DNA of 64,000 bases from Bradysia coprophila (lineage: Eukaryota > Arthropoda > Insecta > Diptera > Sciaridae), in contig NW_023503474.1 of the NCBI RefSeq assembly GCF_014529535.1, positions 623,715 to 687,714 on the forward strand. The letters run 5' to 3'. How positions within the stretch are numbered: the stretch's first letter is position 1; each line of letters starts with the position of its first letter. The position numbers and the translations under genes are program-made. The notes beneath the pieces are model-generated. The model was not told the origin of the DNA. It did not search any database and worked only from the letters and a program-made list of their open reading frames with translations. Positions 19,510-32,157 of the stretch are shown piece by piece.

Positions 19510-22500
19510 TTATGTTGCTCGGTTCTTTTTCGCAAAGACACCTCGTATTCTACTGCGTATGCTGCTGAATACTTTATGACCGCTGTCCTCGATTTTATCG
19601 AAAATTTCTTCAGCAACTGTGCGCGGTGCTAATACAAACCAGTCCAGACAACATCGTTTGGGCAGCCAATTTGCGTTGACTGTTACTTTGAAACTGCATC
19701 TTATGACGTTGGAATATTCTATGTTAGAAACAGGAGAGAAGTCACGGCACAATATTTCCGATGAATCAATAACATCTCAGTGAGACTTGACAACTTACTC
19801 TTGAAGGTTTCATCTGGAACGTCAGGTATTTTACAGGAAACAATGAAGCGATTCCGTCCTCGTTGTAACACAATATTTTCAGCTGAAATCAAATTGGAAG
19901 AATCGTTGATAGCGTGCCGAAAATTCTAAAATATAATAATAAAAACATAAGGCCTATAGGCAGCGGAACTTTCTACAATGTATCAGTCGATATTAATTAT
20001 CAACAATACTTTTGAGATCTTATGGACACATGAAGGACGTGATTTCGGCATAGTTGAACGTAATGTTCCCATTTATTCCCTGTCCAAATTTGCACACATT
20101 GCATACAGTTCTAAATTCAAAGAGTCAACAGTCGCTGCTAGGTTAAGACAGACTAAATTGTTGGCTTCTTTCGCATAATTGTGTCTTTTAACTAGTCACT
20201 AAATTGTTAACTCAGCCACTCAACCTTTTTGGTTAGATTAGTTTGTTGAATACTAGGGGTGGTCGATTTTGTGGGATCGGAAATGGACACCTCCAGAAAA
20301 AATTCGGCGAAACTTGATGACTCACAAAAACTCGGCCAGCAAACTTTTTCAATTTTTTTTTTTAATCTGTTAGAGTGAACCTCATAGAAAGATAAAATGC
20401 TGTTGTTTTAAGGTTGAAAAAAAATGTACAACCTGGTCGTGGTGGTTTTTAGAATGGGAAAAAATCGGGTACTCGAAAATTTTCAAATTTTGATTTTTCG
20501 CCACCTGGAGATGATGAAGAAAAAAGTTTAGAATAGTTTAGACTAGAATTTTTTCTGGAGGGATCCATTTCCGATCCCACAAAATCGACCACCCCTATTG
20601 AATACTTTGTTGTGAAAAAGAGATGGAGACTGTGATGAACCAATAGGAACCAGTTAAAATGTTCTTTTCTTGGGGCTGCATGCCCTGCTTTAATGAGTTA
20701 CGACTACAGCCCATCGATCCTATTAAGACTTGAAGGTTTACTAATTGGCTTCGATGAAGAGCGCTACGTTTCTAAGTTAATTTCGTTTACTGTACTCATT
20801 GCTTTTCGAACTCTCTTTATACTGAAGTAAAGTCGAGAAAAGAATTAATTTTAATCGTTAGTCAGGCATAGATGAAAGGTCGAATTTAATGTGAAAATTG
20901 TGGATCCGTTACCTAAGATCGATCGATTAACACACATGACCACATTTAGTTTATTTTCATTCATTTTAAGTAATAGAACGCACTCAGTTGTTTTGAAAGT
21001 CGCAGCGCACTTACGCCGTTTAAGACAAGGTTCTGAAAGAACAGGTTAAGACAACTCTGAGTTGATCACGTGACACAAAACGTGCGTCAGCGGCTATGAA
21101 GTTTACATGAAAAAGGCAACGTAACAAAAACAAAATTCCGAATTTTCCTAAAAAATATTTTTTTCAAGTTGATTCCACACACAATCTGCACTGAGTGTGT
21201 CTATCAATTTCGGTGTCAACCGACTTCGTGACTGTCTTTCATAACCTGGGTTAAGACAAGTACACAGCTTGATACAAACCATCTGTCAAAACTTTCAGAT
21301 CACGTGGAAAAATGCAATGAAAGTGTAAAACATGTATGGTCTAAGGTCTATTGTCCGCCCGGAGGACATAAAAATTTAATTTTCGTACTTAAACGCACTC
21401 ATTTTCATATTATTTTGACATAAAATGTGAGTGCGTTTAAGACGAATTCGCCGATCGACCATTCCTGTTCTAGACTTTAATGTGGAAAAATGTATGAGAC
21501 GTGGATGAAAAGCAAGGATCTACCTTTCCGCATGTGAGTGAGTTTAATGGAGTGTACACTACTATACGATCAATTTTCGTTTGTCAAGCCGAAAGCCACA
21601 CATCTGCGAATTGTATTGAACCCCGGACTTGCGTCACTCCACTTTAATTGAAACACGATTTTTCTTGAACGAAGAATTTTATTGTTTATTTACAAAATAA
21701 AAACAGAGCTTAGTCACATATATCGTGCATAGGCAACGAAGTTAGAAATGATTGACGAGAAGAACATGCAATCGTCTCTATAAAAACAACCGTAAAACGT
21801 TCTAACGTTATCAATGGTTACACAAGGTGGTTAACACAAAAATATGTCTTAGCCAAGCTTCTTTGAATGGGTGAGTAATACCCACTGGGTATAGCACACA
21901 GGCAGTGAACAAAGTTATTTCGTTCCACTGATGTGAGAATGAGTAAAGACGTTACGAACACTGAAAAAGAGATCGCTACAATAGGGGTAAGCCATTATGG
22001 TTAGTAAGGTTCGTGAGTATGACAATTTTGTGAACTTTTGACTTTTTGTGTCAAAATTCTTTGAAATTATCATAAGAGCTTTACGAACCATAAATGGTTT
22101 ACCCCTAACTAGATTGCTCTACAATGTCGTTGCCGCTGAAAAGCCTAATACGACACTGAAACTATACCAAAATGTGATTTCAAGTTAAACTGGTTTATAA
22201 ACCGGTACCATGCGTATGCTGTGTTAACAACGTGGACGATAGTCAATTGTTTTGTATTGGAATTTTCGTCGTTTCAAATTTCAAGTCGCGTTATTGACTT
22301 TACAAAATTCTTTACAAACAATTTTTATCTGCAATTTGATATCGCACGCTAAGTGTTCACGTTCACCGTAAACAAAAACGAATGATTCATTTCCCGTTTC
22401 TTACTACACTCACAACAAAGGAAAACAGAAGACTCACTAACCTTTCCCGCCAATTCGATAGTCTGACTCATCTTCACCAGTGTCGATCCTCTGATTGGCG

Positions 22501-22667
22501 ATTTCGTACACTCGGAACACTTCCACTTCACTTTTCCGGTACGGGCAACGTAATCGCACCTTCACATATTTACAGTTGATTTTAAACCACGACTGAACAT
22601 CAACGGTACAAGTGAATGTGTCGCCCGGATAAAATGTACCAGGACGATCGAAATCTATGTCCAACAT
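19510..22667 (-). CDS. Small arrestin-fold protein (arrestin N-domain only), three exons, 172 residues
   Basis: Modelled exons: 22667-22442, 19882-19799 and 19718-19510, with phases 1 and 1, giving exactly 173 codons. The splice sites are AAAG|gttagt, gatttcag|CT, AAGA|gtaagt and the pyrimidine-rich ctcctgtttctaacatag|AA. The protein starts MLDIDFDRPGTFYPGDTFTC, matching the first strands of arrestin-domain proteins (F..PG..Y.PGD...). Exon 2 gives IVLQRGRNRFIVSCKIPDVP then DETF, the arrestin 'L..G.h.F.F...P...P.sF' signature. Exon 3 supplies the following IRCSFKVTVNANW strand. Family members normally have a second (C) arrestin domain and 300-450 residues; here the protein ends in a basic tail, KVFSSIRSRIRGVFAKKN. 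Undetected exons in the 2.6-kb intron, or a diverged N-domain-only protein, are both possible. Confidence 0.7.
20254..20597. mobile_element. hAT-type MITE, 344 bp, inside the arrestin intron, perfect 8-bp TSD
   Basis: The ends TAGGGGTGGTCGATTTTGTG and its complement extend as inverted repeats of about 52 bp with one or two mismatches. TTGAATAC is duplicated at 20246-20253 and 20598-20605. The 8-bp TSD and TAGGG terminus (YARNG) indicate hAT. No coding capacity. Confidence 0.92.
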
Positions 22668-23101
22668 GATAGACAACAGTTTAAACTATACTGACTTGTA
22701 TTTAACGTGCATTCGACGTTATTGAAAGTTCCAATAATTTATTCATTGGAAGATATCGTAAGAATTTGATTATTTCGAATTGAATTATACCAGTTTTGCT
22801 ATACAGTATTTACGATATCTGGCACGTGTGGTTACGTGTGTAGGTATTTGTGTTGGCGTGAAAAAGTCGTTACATTTGTGGTTCTTTGCATTCTTCTTAT
22901 CCATCACTTGTTTTACAGTGAAATGAGCTTACATTCAAGCCACAGTTGAATGGCTTATTTCACTGCATTCATACGTTTCTGGTCACTGAAAAAACTCGAG
23001 TGTTTGGAGTGTTTGGTCCAAGGCATATTTATGTACACTCTAATTTTTCAGGCATTTTCCTTAGTCTCATACAAACATAACCTCACTTCATTTTGCTTTT
23101 A
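22668..23101. other. Upstream region of the arrestin-like gene
   Basis: Presumed promoter and 5' leader. No clear TATA box was recognised. Confidence 0.3.
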
Positions 23102-23108
23102 AAGCAGC

Positions 23109-23323
23109 CACAGCACTGCTCCTAGCATGAACACTAAATTGACAAGAAGTGTTAAATTTGGAGGCCTTTGTGATAAGAGCTACCGCTTAGGATTGGTTGT
23201 ATTGTATGGTTTATTTCATACAACGAAAACGAGTCTTTTATCAAAAGAGACGCAGTGCCTACTGTGATTTCATCAACCTCCGAATATTTTCTATGTTCAT
23301 GCTATGAAGTGTGAAGTGCTGTG
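23109..23323. mobile_element. MITE of the CACAGCACTGC family, copy 1, 7-bp TSD
   Basis: Starts CACAGCACTGCTCCTAGCAT and ends in the imperfect complement GTGAAGTGCTGTG. AAGCAGC is duplicated at 23102-23108 and 23324-23330. The inner sequence (TTGGAGGCCTTTGTGATA, GCAGTGCCTACTGTGATTTC) matches copy 2 at 24407-24620 in inverse orientation. Confidence 0.88.
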
Positions 23324-24406
23324 AAGCAGCTTAATATATATATCAACATATGATTCATGGTGACCCCTTTCAAGTATAATTTTTGTACACTAAAAAACGA
23401 GAAACGTTTTATTAACGTGGCCGATTTTCAACGGTTGAAACAGATAAGAAAATCGGAATTTTCGAACTAAAATTGCATATCGTCACTCAATTTAACGATA
23501 AAACGTGACATGGTGCAAAATAACGACGCGACAAAATAACGAGGAAATTGTTGTCGAATTTGAATGCGATGCAATGGAATTGAGTAAACTAGTTTAGTTT
23601 TGTACGAAGTTGTAACGTAGCTAAGAAACGTTGCACTACTAAGGCTATTTTCCGACAACAACGATCTGACGAGGAACAAGATTTAAGACTCAAAACTCTT
23701 GTTTCAAGAAAGAATTGCAATTTCAGGCATTACATTCATCCTTTCTCTATTTCCTCAAACTGTTGCAAAGATCTCAGTTAACTGGTCATGCACCACTATT
23801 GCAAGAGGCGGAGTTCTGCATTTTTAAACTCAACCACTACGACGATTTCCGCTAGCAACATTTTCACAGGTTTTCACGCTCTATCGTCTCCAGCAAGTTT
23901 TATTCGAACGCCACAGAAACTCACGCGTCCGCTGAAAGGTGATTTTTCAGATTTTGAAAATTTACCATGAGCGAACCACCGAGTTATATAGGAGGACAAC
24001 CAAAACTTTCGGCGATGGATAGAGCATGAAAATCTGTGGAACAAATCCGTTTCCGCCCGTTAAAAAATGTTGATAGCGGAGGTCGTTCAGAGGCTTTTAA
24101 GCTCCAAATTTTTAAAGCATGCCCAAGCATTATAATGTACAGCCAGTACGTTGACCATTATGAGACATTTCGATTCTATTAAATATGAAATCATATTTAT
24201 AGAAGATCCCTACAGAGTGCCATATGGGCGGATTGAGCAAATCCCATAGATAATAGACATAGACTACCTGAAAAATTATATCACACACAACCAACACGGA
24301 AACGTCAACTTTGCTTCTTTTGACGTTATAAGTTCCTTTTTACTGTCTGTACACGAAGCTGTCACACACACATTTTAATTTGTCACTTTCTTTAATTGAC
24401 CCTTGG
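23324..24406. other. Intergenic, nothing recognised
   Basis: No supported exon or array. Confidence 0.35.
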
Positions 24407-24620
24407 CACAGCACTGCTACTAGCACGAACATAGAAAATATTCGGAGGCTGATGAAATCATAGTAGGCACTGCGTATCTGTTATACAGATAGATGACTTG
24501 TCTTCGTTGTATGAGTTAAAACATACAATATAAACAGTTCTAAGCGTTAGCTCTCGTATCACTAAAGCCTCCAAACTTGACACTTGTCAATTCAGTGTTC
24601 ATGCTAGTAGCAGTGCTGTG
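24407..24620. mobile_element. MITE of the CACAGCACTGC family, copy 2, 7-bp TSD
   Basis: Terminal repeats CACAGCACTGCTACTAGCAC and its complement (ending GCTAGTAGCAGTGCTGTG). CCCTTGG is duplicated at 24400-24406 and 24621-24627. It lies in opposite orientation to copy 1. Confidence 0.9.
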
Positions 24621-25318
24621 CCCTTGGCAAATCCCAATGAGTTCCTTGGTTCTTGGCTACCTGTCGGCGCAGAATATCAAAGTTAAAATGACGCTCTAAG
24701 CTCTTTAACACTTCAGATCATAGAGGGAGACTTCCTTCCTCGATTCAAATTTGTGAATATTCTTCATCATATTTTACCAATGAAATTCCGTAGCAATCAA
24801 ATCATTCATATCTTCCGCAATGAAATGCTTCACATGAAGTCAAGGTCATTTAAACTGAATTTAATTCAATTAGAACTGATATAACGTTGTTAAATACTTA
24901 ATGGAGTGAGTAATCAAAAAGATATCATAAACTGATGACCATTCATTTAGACAGACTAGAACGCTATTCCAATCCAATCGATACTTGTTGCAGTATCGGC
25001 ACTATGATGCTGCACGTCGGTAATTATTTAGGGAGCTCAAGAATAAAGTACCAACTTAATCAGCTCTCAATTGTGACTCTTTGTTAAAGCTACGGTCATG
25101 CTAGGATCTTACCAGCTGTTGGTGGTCCGTATAAGCACGTAGATTTGTAATTTTATCTGATAGATCTGACATCTGACGGTTATAACTGAAATCGATTGTT
25201 ACCAATAAATGAAACTCTTCGTCACTACATCGGGCACACGTGACGTTCTAGCAATATTTTAGAAAAATGAATTTTGCAATTCACAGAAAAAAGGCCAACA
25301 ACTCAAATCTTTTTCCAG
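24621..25318. other. Region upstream of the ABCB transporter
   Basis: The start exon of the transporter must lie here or further left. Homology with the inverted copy begins at about 25247 (TCTAGCAATATTTTAGAAAA, mirrored at about 44225), so part of this sequence was duplicated. Confidence 0.35.
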
Positions 25319-28300
25319 GACCAAAAAAAATGACTTCAACAATGCGCCAACCATCAGCTACTTTCGACTGGTAGGTGGACGATTGCGTTTATCTGGAGCC
25401 ATACCCACATTCGATTTCTTTTCAGTATCGATTCGCCACGCCCCTCGAATTCTTCCTGATATTTCTAGGTATTGTCTTCACCACCCTCAAATCGTTTGGA
25501 ATGCCATTGATGATCATAGTGTACGGGGAATTTACAACGTTACTCGTAGACCGTACTTACGAGAATGGAACCAGTTCGAATACGACACTGCTGCAGTTGT
25601 TCGGTGGCGGAAGAGTTCTGTAAGTTTTTTTCTCTCTGATTTCGAAGTTTTAACGTAATGCGTTAAATCAACGCACTTCAAGCATGCGTGGTACTGTTAA
25701 AAACCATTTCATACAAAATAGTACTTCATTTGGCAGCTGTCGACTATGATCACTTTTGCTTGAAGTGCGTCGGTTAAGTCGAAGAAATTCACGCCGTAAG
25801 TGCGCTTCAGAATTTGAAATTTAAGTGAATCAGTAAATTTCAACGCTTCATTATAGGGGCGATTTAACACTGCGTTAGATAGACGTTGGCGCGTTCCATT
25901 TTAAAATTTGTAGCGCACTTACGTCGTGAATTCAAAATAGAGCAAAACAAGATGTTATACGAGGAGAGTCAGTAAATTTCCTTTGTTTTTGCAGTACCAA
26001 AGCATTGAAAGAAGAAAATAATAAAGCCATAATCGAGGATTCGATAGCTTACGGCATATTGATGACAACAGTTTCAGTCTTCCAGTTTGTCATGGGCATA
26101 TTTTCCGTCGATCTGTTCAACTACACTGCCATGTAATGTCTGACTGGATGTCGCAAAAAAAGTATTACCAGGCGACGATGCAACGGTTTCATTGTCATTT
26201 TATTTGCAGAAAACAGATCACTCGAATCCGGATAAAATATTTTAGTTCAATGATCCGACAAGAGGTTGGTTGGTTCGACTGTGCGTCGTCCGAGTCAAAT
26301 GTAGCGGTCAGAATATCGGAGTAATTTGACGAGTTTGGTTTTTGTTTAAAATCGAAAATTAAAATCGAATTTTCAACTTCTGCAGAGACATTGAAAAGAT
26401 CCGCGAAGGCATCGCCGAAAAAGTCAGCCACTTCCTATGTTTAATGATCGGATTCGTGATTTGTGTGGCGCTTTCATTTTCGTACGGTTGGAAACTGACT
26501 CTAGTCGTCATTGGCTACGTGCCGATTCTTCTCATATCCAATATGATCATAGCACGGGTGAGTATCAGAGGCCGGTTCACTTGTCATGTAATGCTGCTTT
26601 ACTCGTTGCACCCTCCGGAAACCCGTTTTTCTTAGCGGACACTAACCAGGAAAACTTGTTTCCAGGGATCTTTGCACGCGATTAAAACGTACTAGTTTGT
26701 AGATTGTTATTTTGATTTGCGTGGTTGAATCGCTCGTCTTCGGCTCGACACGTCACTTGTCAAAATGAAAATCTGCAAACCAGTACGTGCAGTGTTAAAA
26801 TGATCGGACTGTCAGAAGCATCATGAATAGCATGATGTCTCTCTCCTACCATTCTCTGTTACAGTTCCAATCGATTCTAACTGCCAAAGAGTCAAACGCC
26901 TATGCGTCGGCAAGTTCTGTGTCGGAGGAAGTTTTAGGTACTATTTATTCGCCTGCAACGCCACTAAATGTGTGTCGACAAAAGCCAATGAAATTTTGTT
27001 CCTTTGTAGGTGGCATTAGGACAGTCGTTGCATTTAGTGGGGAAAAGAAGGAATCCGAGAGATACAACAAATTGTTGATACCAGGTAATGTGACAGTAAA
27101 ACAGTGATTGTTGTTGGTATTCAGTCAAGGGCAGAATTTTTAGCACACATTCTAAAAAAACTGAATCTCACTCAACTAGAGATTCGATATATGTCCAAAG
27201 TTCAAAGCTGACGGTCAATGGATTTCACCAAAGCATCTAGCATTGTAATAGATGATTTGCTGTGCTACCATTAGTACCATTAATGGTATTTTTAACCAAC
27301 CAAATATCATATTTAAAATATGCTATGACAATGCTAGGTACTTTGATCTCCTTTTCTATCACTTCAGATGTTAACATCGGGCTACTTAACTCAAACCGAT
27401 TACTAAATTCGCTGAAAATTTCACTATTCCGCCACCATCACCACCTTCGTGATCAACTCAGAACCTTGTAAAACTTAAGGGAAGGTCACACAGATCGCCA
27501 TTTTATTACATAGGCGGGAACACACCCTTTACATACAATGAAATCCACAAAAATTTTATATTTTTGGCCTGGGTGAATTTTTAGTATGGAAGAATCGGCG
27601 TCACCTTCGTATTATAATCTGCGTGACTTCCCCAAAGCGTACAGCCTCTAAAACATATCACTCTCCATAGTTGACTCGACTGTCACGAGTGATATTGATA
27701 TTTTTCCTAATATTTTACCAAAGCACAAAAGTCCGGAATCCGCAAAGGATTGGCATCCGGGATCGGCGAGGGCATCATGCGTTTCATGTTTTACGCTATG
27801 AATTCGCTGGCATACTGGTACGGAGTGTCGTTGGTGCTGGCCGACCGAGACAAAATTGAAAAGGAGTACACACCGGCGGTCCTGATGATCGTAAATAAAT
27901 TTTCCTTTTGAAAATGGAATTCTAGGTCATTGAGACAGAATATTTTGCTTGCTAGACATTTTTCGGGCTGATTGTTGGAGCGGAAAATATATCCAGAAGT
28001 GCGCCATTTTTGGAGTTAGTAACTGTCATTCAGGACAATGATAACAGAGGGCGTTGCGAACTGCTGTGCCTGAGTTATCATTTCTCTGTTTTTCATCTTG
28101 AAATTCAAATTGCTATTTTGTCAGATGTTTTGCAATGGCACGTGGAGCGGCCGCCACCATTTTCAAAGTCATTGACCGAAAATCAAACATCGATCCAATG
28201 TCCGGCGACGGAAAGATGATCAATTATGGTGTCAAAGGAGACATCGAATTTCAGGACGTCGGATTCCATTATCCATCCCGTACGGATGTGCAAATTTTGG

Positions 28301-31300
28301 ATCATCTGAGCGCCCGGTTTACAAGCGGTCAAACGGTTGCATTGGTCGGTAGCAGCGGAAACGGAAAGTCTACGTGCCTGCAATTATTGCAACGATTTTA
28401 TGATCCGACGTTCGGTCGAGTTCTGATCGATGGTCAGGACATTAGAAGTTTCAACATTTCATGGCTGCGTTCGAAGATGGCGTTCGTCGGCCAAGAGCCG
28501 GCACTATTTGCAACGACTATTGAGGAAAACATTCGTTATGGAAAGCCGGATGCCAGCAGGTTCTGTATTGAAATATTCAAGCGGGGATTCCCCAACCTAA
28601 TTCCTTTGTTTGCTGCACGTTTTCAGAAAAGAAATCGAAGAATCAGCCAAAATGTCCGGGGCACACGACTTTATCGTGAAACTGCAAGATGTAAATTGGA
28701 AGCTTGTACCTTGAGAGGGTGTGCGTTTCTTAGTGATCGAAATGGGGAAATCAACGCTCGGGTTAGCCCTAATCCTTTTCGATCGGAGGAACTCGTGGCC
28801 TATCTCTATAGTCGATCCAGCACTGTAACTCACCCAATCTTCTACTTCATCTTTTGCAGGGCTATCAAACCTTAGTGGGAGAAAGAGGATGTCAACTGTC
28901 CGGTGGTCAAAAGCAACGCATTGCCATTTCCCGAGCATTGATACAGAATCCGACCATTCTGCTGCTCGACGAAGCAACGTCAGCATTGGATACAGATACT
29001 GAACGGCTGGTGCAGGACGCATTGGACAAGGCAAGCAAAGGACGAACAACAATCGTCGTGTCTCACAGGTCATCTAATTTTGCTTGGCCCTTCCGATTTG
29101 ACTGACCAATTCGAAATTCCGTTTAGGCTGTCGGCTATCCGGAATGCAGACCGAATATTGTTCATTGAGAAGGGGAAAATAGTCGAAGATGGAACGCACG
29201 ACGAATTGATTAAATTGCAAGGATCCTACTACAATATGATGCGCTCGAATAACATGGACAGCGACAGCATTCTGCAAAACACTCTGGACGCTGACAATGT
29301 GAATTTGCCGAGCAGCAAATTGGTACAAAAACAAATGTTTGCTGAAAGTCAGCAAATCCAGGACAGCCAAACCGGTAATAAATGGTCTTGACCTTTGGAA
29401 GACTTTTTTTTGAACATTTCATTCAGCTATGGCAGCCGAAGCCGTCGTAGTACTCGACACGCCGCCGGAGCGTATCCACCACGGAGCCGTCTTTAAACGA
29501 ATTTTACTGATCGCTAGACCGGAATGGTTTTTCCTTTTCCTTGCATTCATATGTGCTCTAATAATCGGTGCTTCCATACCGGCCTTTTCCATACTATTCG
29601 GAGAGTTTTACGGAGCACTAGCCACAGCGGATCCCAAAGTAGCCACAGAAACTACCAACTCACTTTGTGTGGCGTTTTTGGTACTCGGAATTTTAATTGG
29701 TGTTGCGGCAATTATCCAAACGTACATGTTCAACATGGCTGGTGTTTATCTGACCACAAGAATTCGGTGAGTAAGCCGAAACCTTGACGAGGATCCCTGG
29801 GCACTGACGCATGTCCGAGATTACTTTTTCTTGCTATTCGATTCTTGCACAGACGCTGGAACCGGACACAATAACATTTGTTTTCTTTTACGCAGGGCAC
29901 GAGTCTTCGGTGCAATGATCAGGTGATTGTTATAACCCCCTCATGCTGGAAGGATTATCAGTTGAAAATGTTTCCTTCTTTTAGACAAGACATGGCCTGG
30001 TTCGACGATTCGAATAACTCTGTTGGTGCACTATCAGTACGATTGACTAGCGATGCTGCGACCGTACAAGGGGTTTGTTAATTGAAGTCAAAGGGCGACT
30101 GCAATTTCAATTGTTCTCCTTCTCTGTATAATTTTAAGGCCATCGGCTATCCCTTGAGCGGTATGATTCAGTCGGTTGCAACGTTCGTTTTTGGTGTCAG
30201 CGTTGCATTTGCTTACATCTGGAAAATGGCACTGGTTATCCTTCCCACTGCTCCGCTGGTCATTTTTTCCGTACTCTTCGAAGGAAAGTGAGTGCTTGGT
30301 ACAATTTGACCAGACCATTCGAATTGGACAAAAAACCTCTTTTTTCAGATACATGGCCAACACAGCAGAGGTGGAAAGGAGGGGAATCGAAGAGATTGCG
30401 AAACTAGCCACCGAGGCAATATCGAACATTCGAACGGTGGCCAGCCTGCGACAGGAACCACATATTATAGCGCGATACTGCACACAAATAGCAAAAGTGG
30501 AACGAACAATTCGCAGGAAGCTTTCAATGCGTGGTCTTGTCAATTCGCTGGGACAATCGATTCCCTTCTTCGGATATTCTCTTGCTCTTTACTACGGAGG
30601 TCGGTTGGTCGCTGAAGAAGGCGTTCCCTTCCAAAATATCATCAAAGTGTCTGAGTCTTTACTGTACGGCACTATGATGTTGGGTCAATCGTTAGCCTTT
30701 GCTCCGGCTTTCACCGCAGCATTTGCGGCAGGCCATCGGCTGTTCCAAATCGTTGACCGAGAATCGAGAATTAGATCTCCGGGAATCTTCAACCTTAACC
30801 GCAAACCGGACAAAGGAAGCAACGCCAAATTCGAGCAGATCAACTTCAATTATCCCACCAGGCCGAACATGAAAATTCTGCAGAACATTAACCTGGACGT
30901 ACCGGAAGGAAAGACCGTGGCATTGGTTGGTCCATCGGGCTGTGGAAAATCCACATGCATTCAACTGTTGCAGCGACTGTATGACCCAGACAATGGTCGT
31001 ATCTATCTCGGACTCGATGAGATTTCCAGGGATATTGCACTGCCTGAGCTCAGATCGAAATTGAGTATCGTCTCGCAGGAACCGATTTTGTTTGACCGAA
31101 CCATTGCCGAAAACATTGCGTACGGCGACAACTCGCGAGCGATCGACATGAGTGACGTTATTGACGCGGCAAAGACAGCCAACATTCACGACTTCATCGT
31201 TTCACTGCCAATGGTAATGGGGTTGGTGGCACAGCGACCCACTTTTAACTGTCCCTGTCGCAGCTCTGATTTTGAGGCCAGTGAAACTATATCATTGTCG

Positions 31301-31884
31301 GGCATAAACGCTGTCAATCACTGAAGTCTTTAAGAGTCAGAGGTGCAACGGGAGTTGCTAGAAAACGGGAAAAGTGGGAAAATTCGCTTGGTTTCTCGCC
31401 AACAGCTTCTTTTCCCGCACCTCCCTCAGTTCGTCCCGAGTAATTTTATTTTTAAATTCTTCTGCAGGGCTACGAAACAAAACTGGGATCAAAGGGAACT
31501 CAACTATCGGGTGGTCAGAAACAAAGGGTTTCCATCGCGAGAGCTCTTGTCCGCAATCCCAAAGTACTGCTACTGGACGAAGCCACTTCGGCATTGGACA
31601 TTGCTAGCGAAAAGGTCGTTCAAACTGCATTGGATATCGCTCGAACTGGCAGGACGTGTCTCGGTATGTTGCGCTGTCCACTGTTTAATTAACACTCTCT
31701 AACTCTGTCCACCGTTCTCATCTTTCTGCCAGTGATTGCACATCGATTGTCCACCATTCAAAATGCGGATCTGATTTGTGTCATTCAAAATGGCGCCGTA
31801 TGCGAACAGGGTACGCACAATCAGCTAATGGCATTGGGTGGACTGTATTCCAGGCTATATTCGATGCAACCGAGTGTGGAATAA
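25319..31884 (+). CDS. ABCB1: ABCB full transporter (P-glycoprotein / multidrug-resistance type), 20 exons, first exon missing
   Basis: Exports hydrophobic compounds across the plasma membrane using ATP (family knowledge). Modelled exons: 25319-25370, 25426-25619, 25995-26132, 26210-26320, 26386-26557, 26865-26937, 27010-27084, 27724-27890, 27956-28014, 28125-28559, 28627-28690, 28860-29068, 29127-29374, 29427-29766, 29896-29922, 29985-30072, 30139-30287, 30349-31213, 31468-31663, 31733-31884. All phases agree, giving 1270 residues. Order: TMD1 (helix 1 [20 protein letters not shown]), NBD1 with Walker [11 protein letters not shown]-loop [22 protein letters not shown] and SHR, then TMD2, then NBD2 with [31 protein letters not shown] and AHR. 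All catalytic motifs are intact. Exon 1 listed here begins in phase 2 (THR-like [17 protein letters not shown]), so a start exon lies upstream. The second, truncated copy is at 39624-44164. Confidence 0.95.
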
Positions 31885-31948
31885 ATAAGGGAGATCGGAC
31901 TCAACATTCAACAAATTATCAAGCTTCTTATTTTGTGACTATTTTGCA

Positions 31949-31954
31949 AATAAA
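31949..31954 (+). terminator. Poly(A) signal of the ABCB gene
   Basis: AATAAA 65 bases after the TAA stop (another AATAAA overlaps the stop itself). Confidence 0.55.
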
Positions 31955-32061
31955 AATTCGCGAAAAAATGTTGGAGCGGAGTTCTTTACTGCCACCTCAG
32001 CGAATATAAAAACAAACGCAGCGGCTGTGCTGATAGTTTTATTGTGTCAATTCAAAGGAAT

Positions 32062-32110
32062 GATAACAGATGGCGTTATCCTCATCAATAGCAACGCCAT
32101 CTGGTTATAC
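32062..32110. repeat. Short foldback with GATAACAGATGGCGTT arms
   Basis: GATAACAGATGGCGTTAT and its near complement AACGCCATCTGGTTAT. Related foldbacks lie in the ABCB intron before the NBD1 exon in both copies (about 28037-28075 and 42158-42212). Confidence 0.6.
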
Positions 32111-32157
32111 TCTCTGTGAACAACATTACCACCTCACACTACAATCCTAAAATTTCA

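Noticed and set aside
21026..21260. Second MITE of the CAAGGTTCTGAAA family
   Set aside because: One end is clear at about 21027, but the opposite end (TCTTTCATAACCTGGG) is too different and no target duplication was found.
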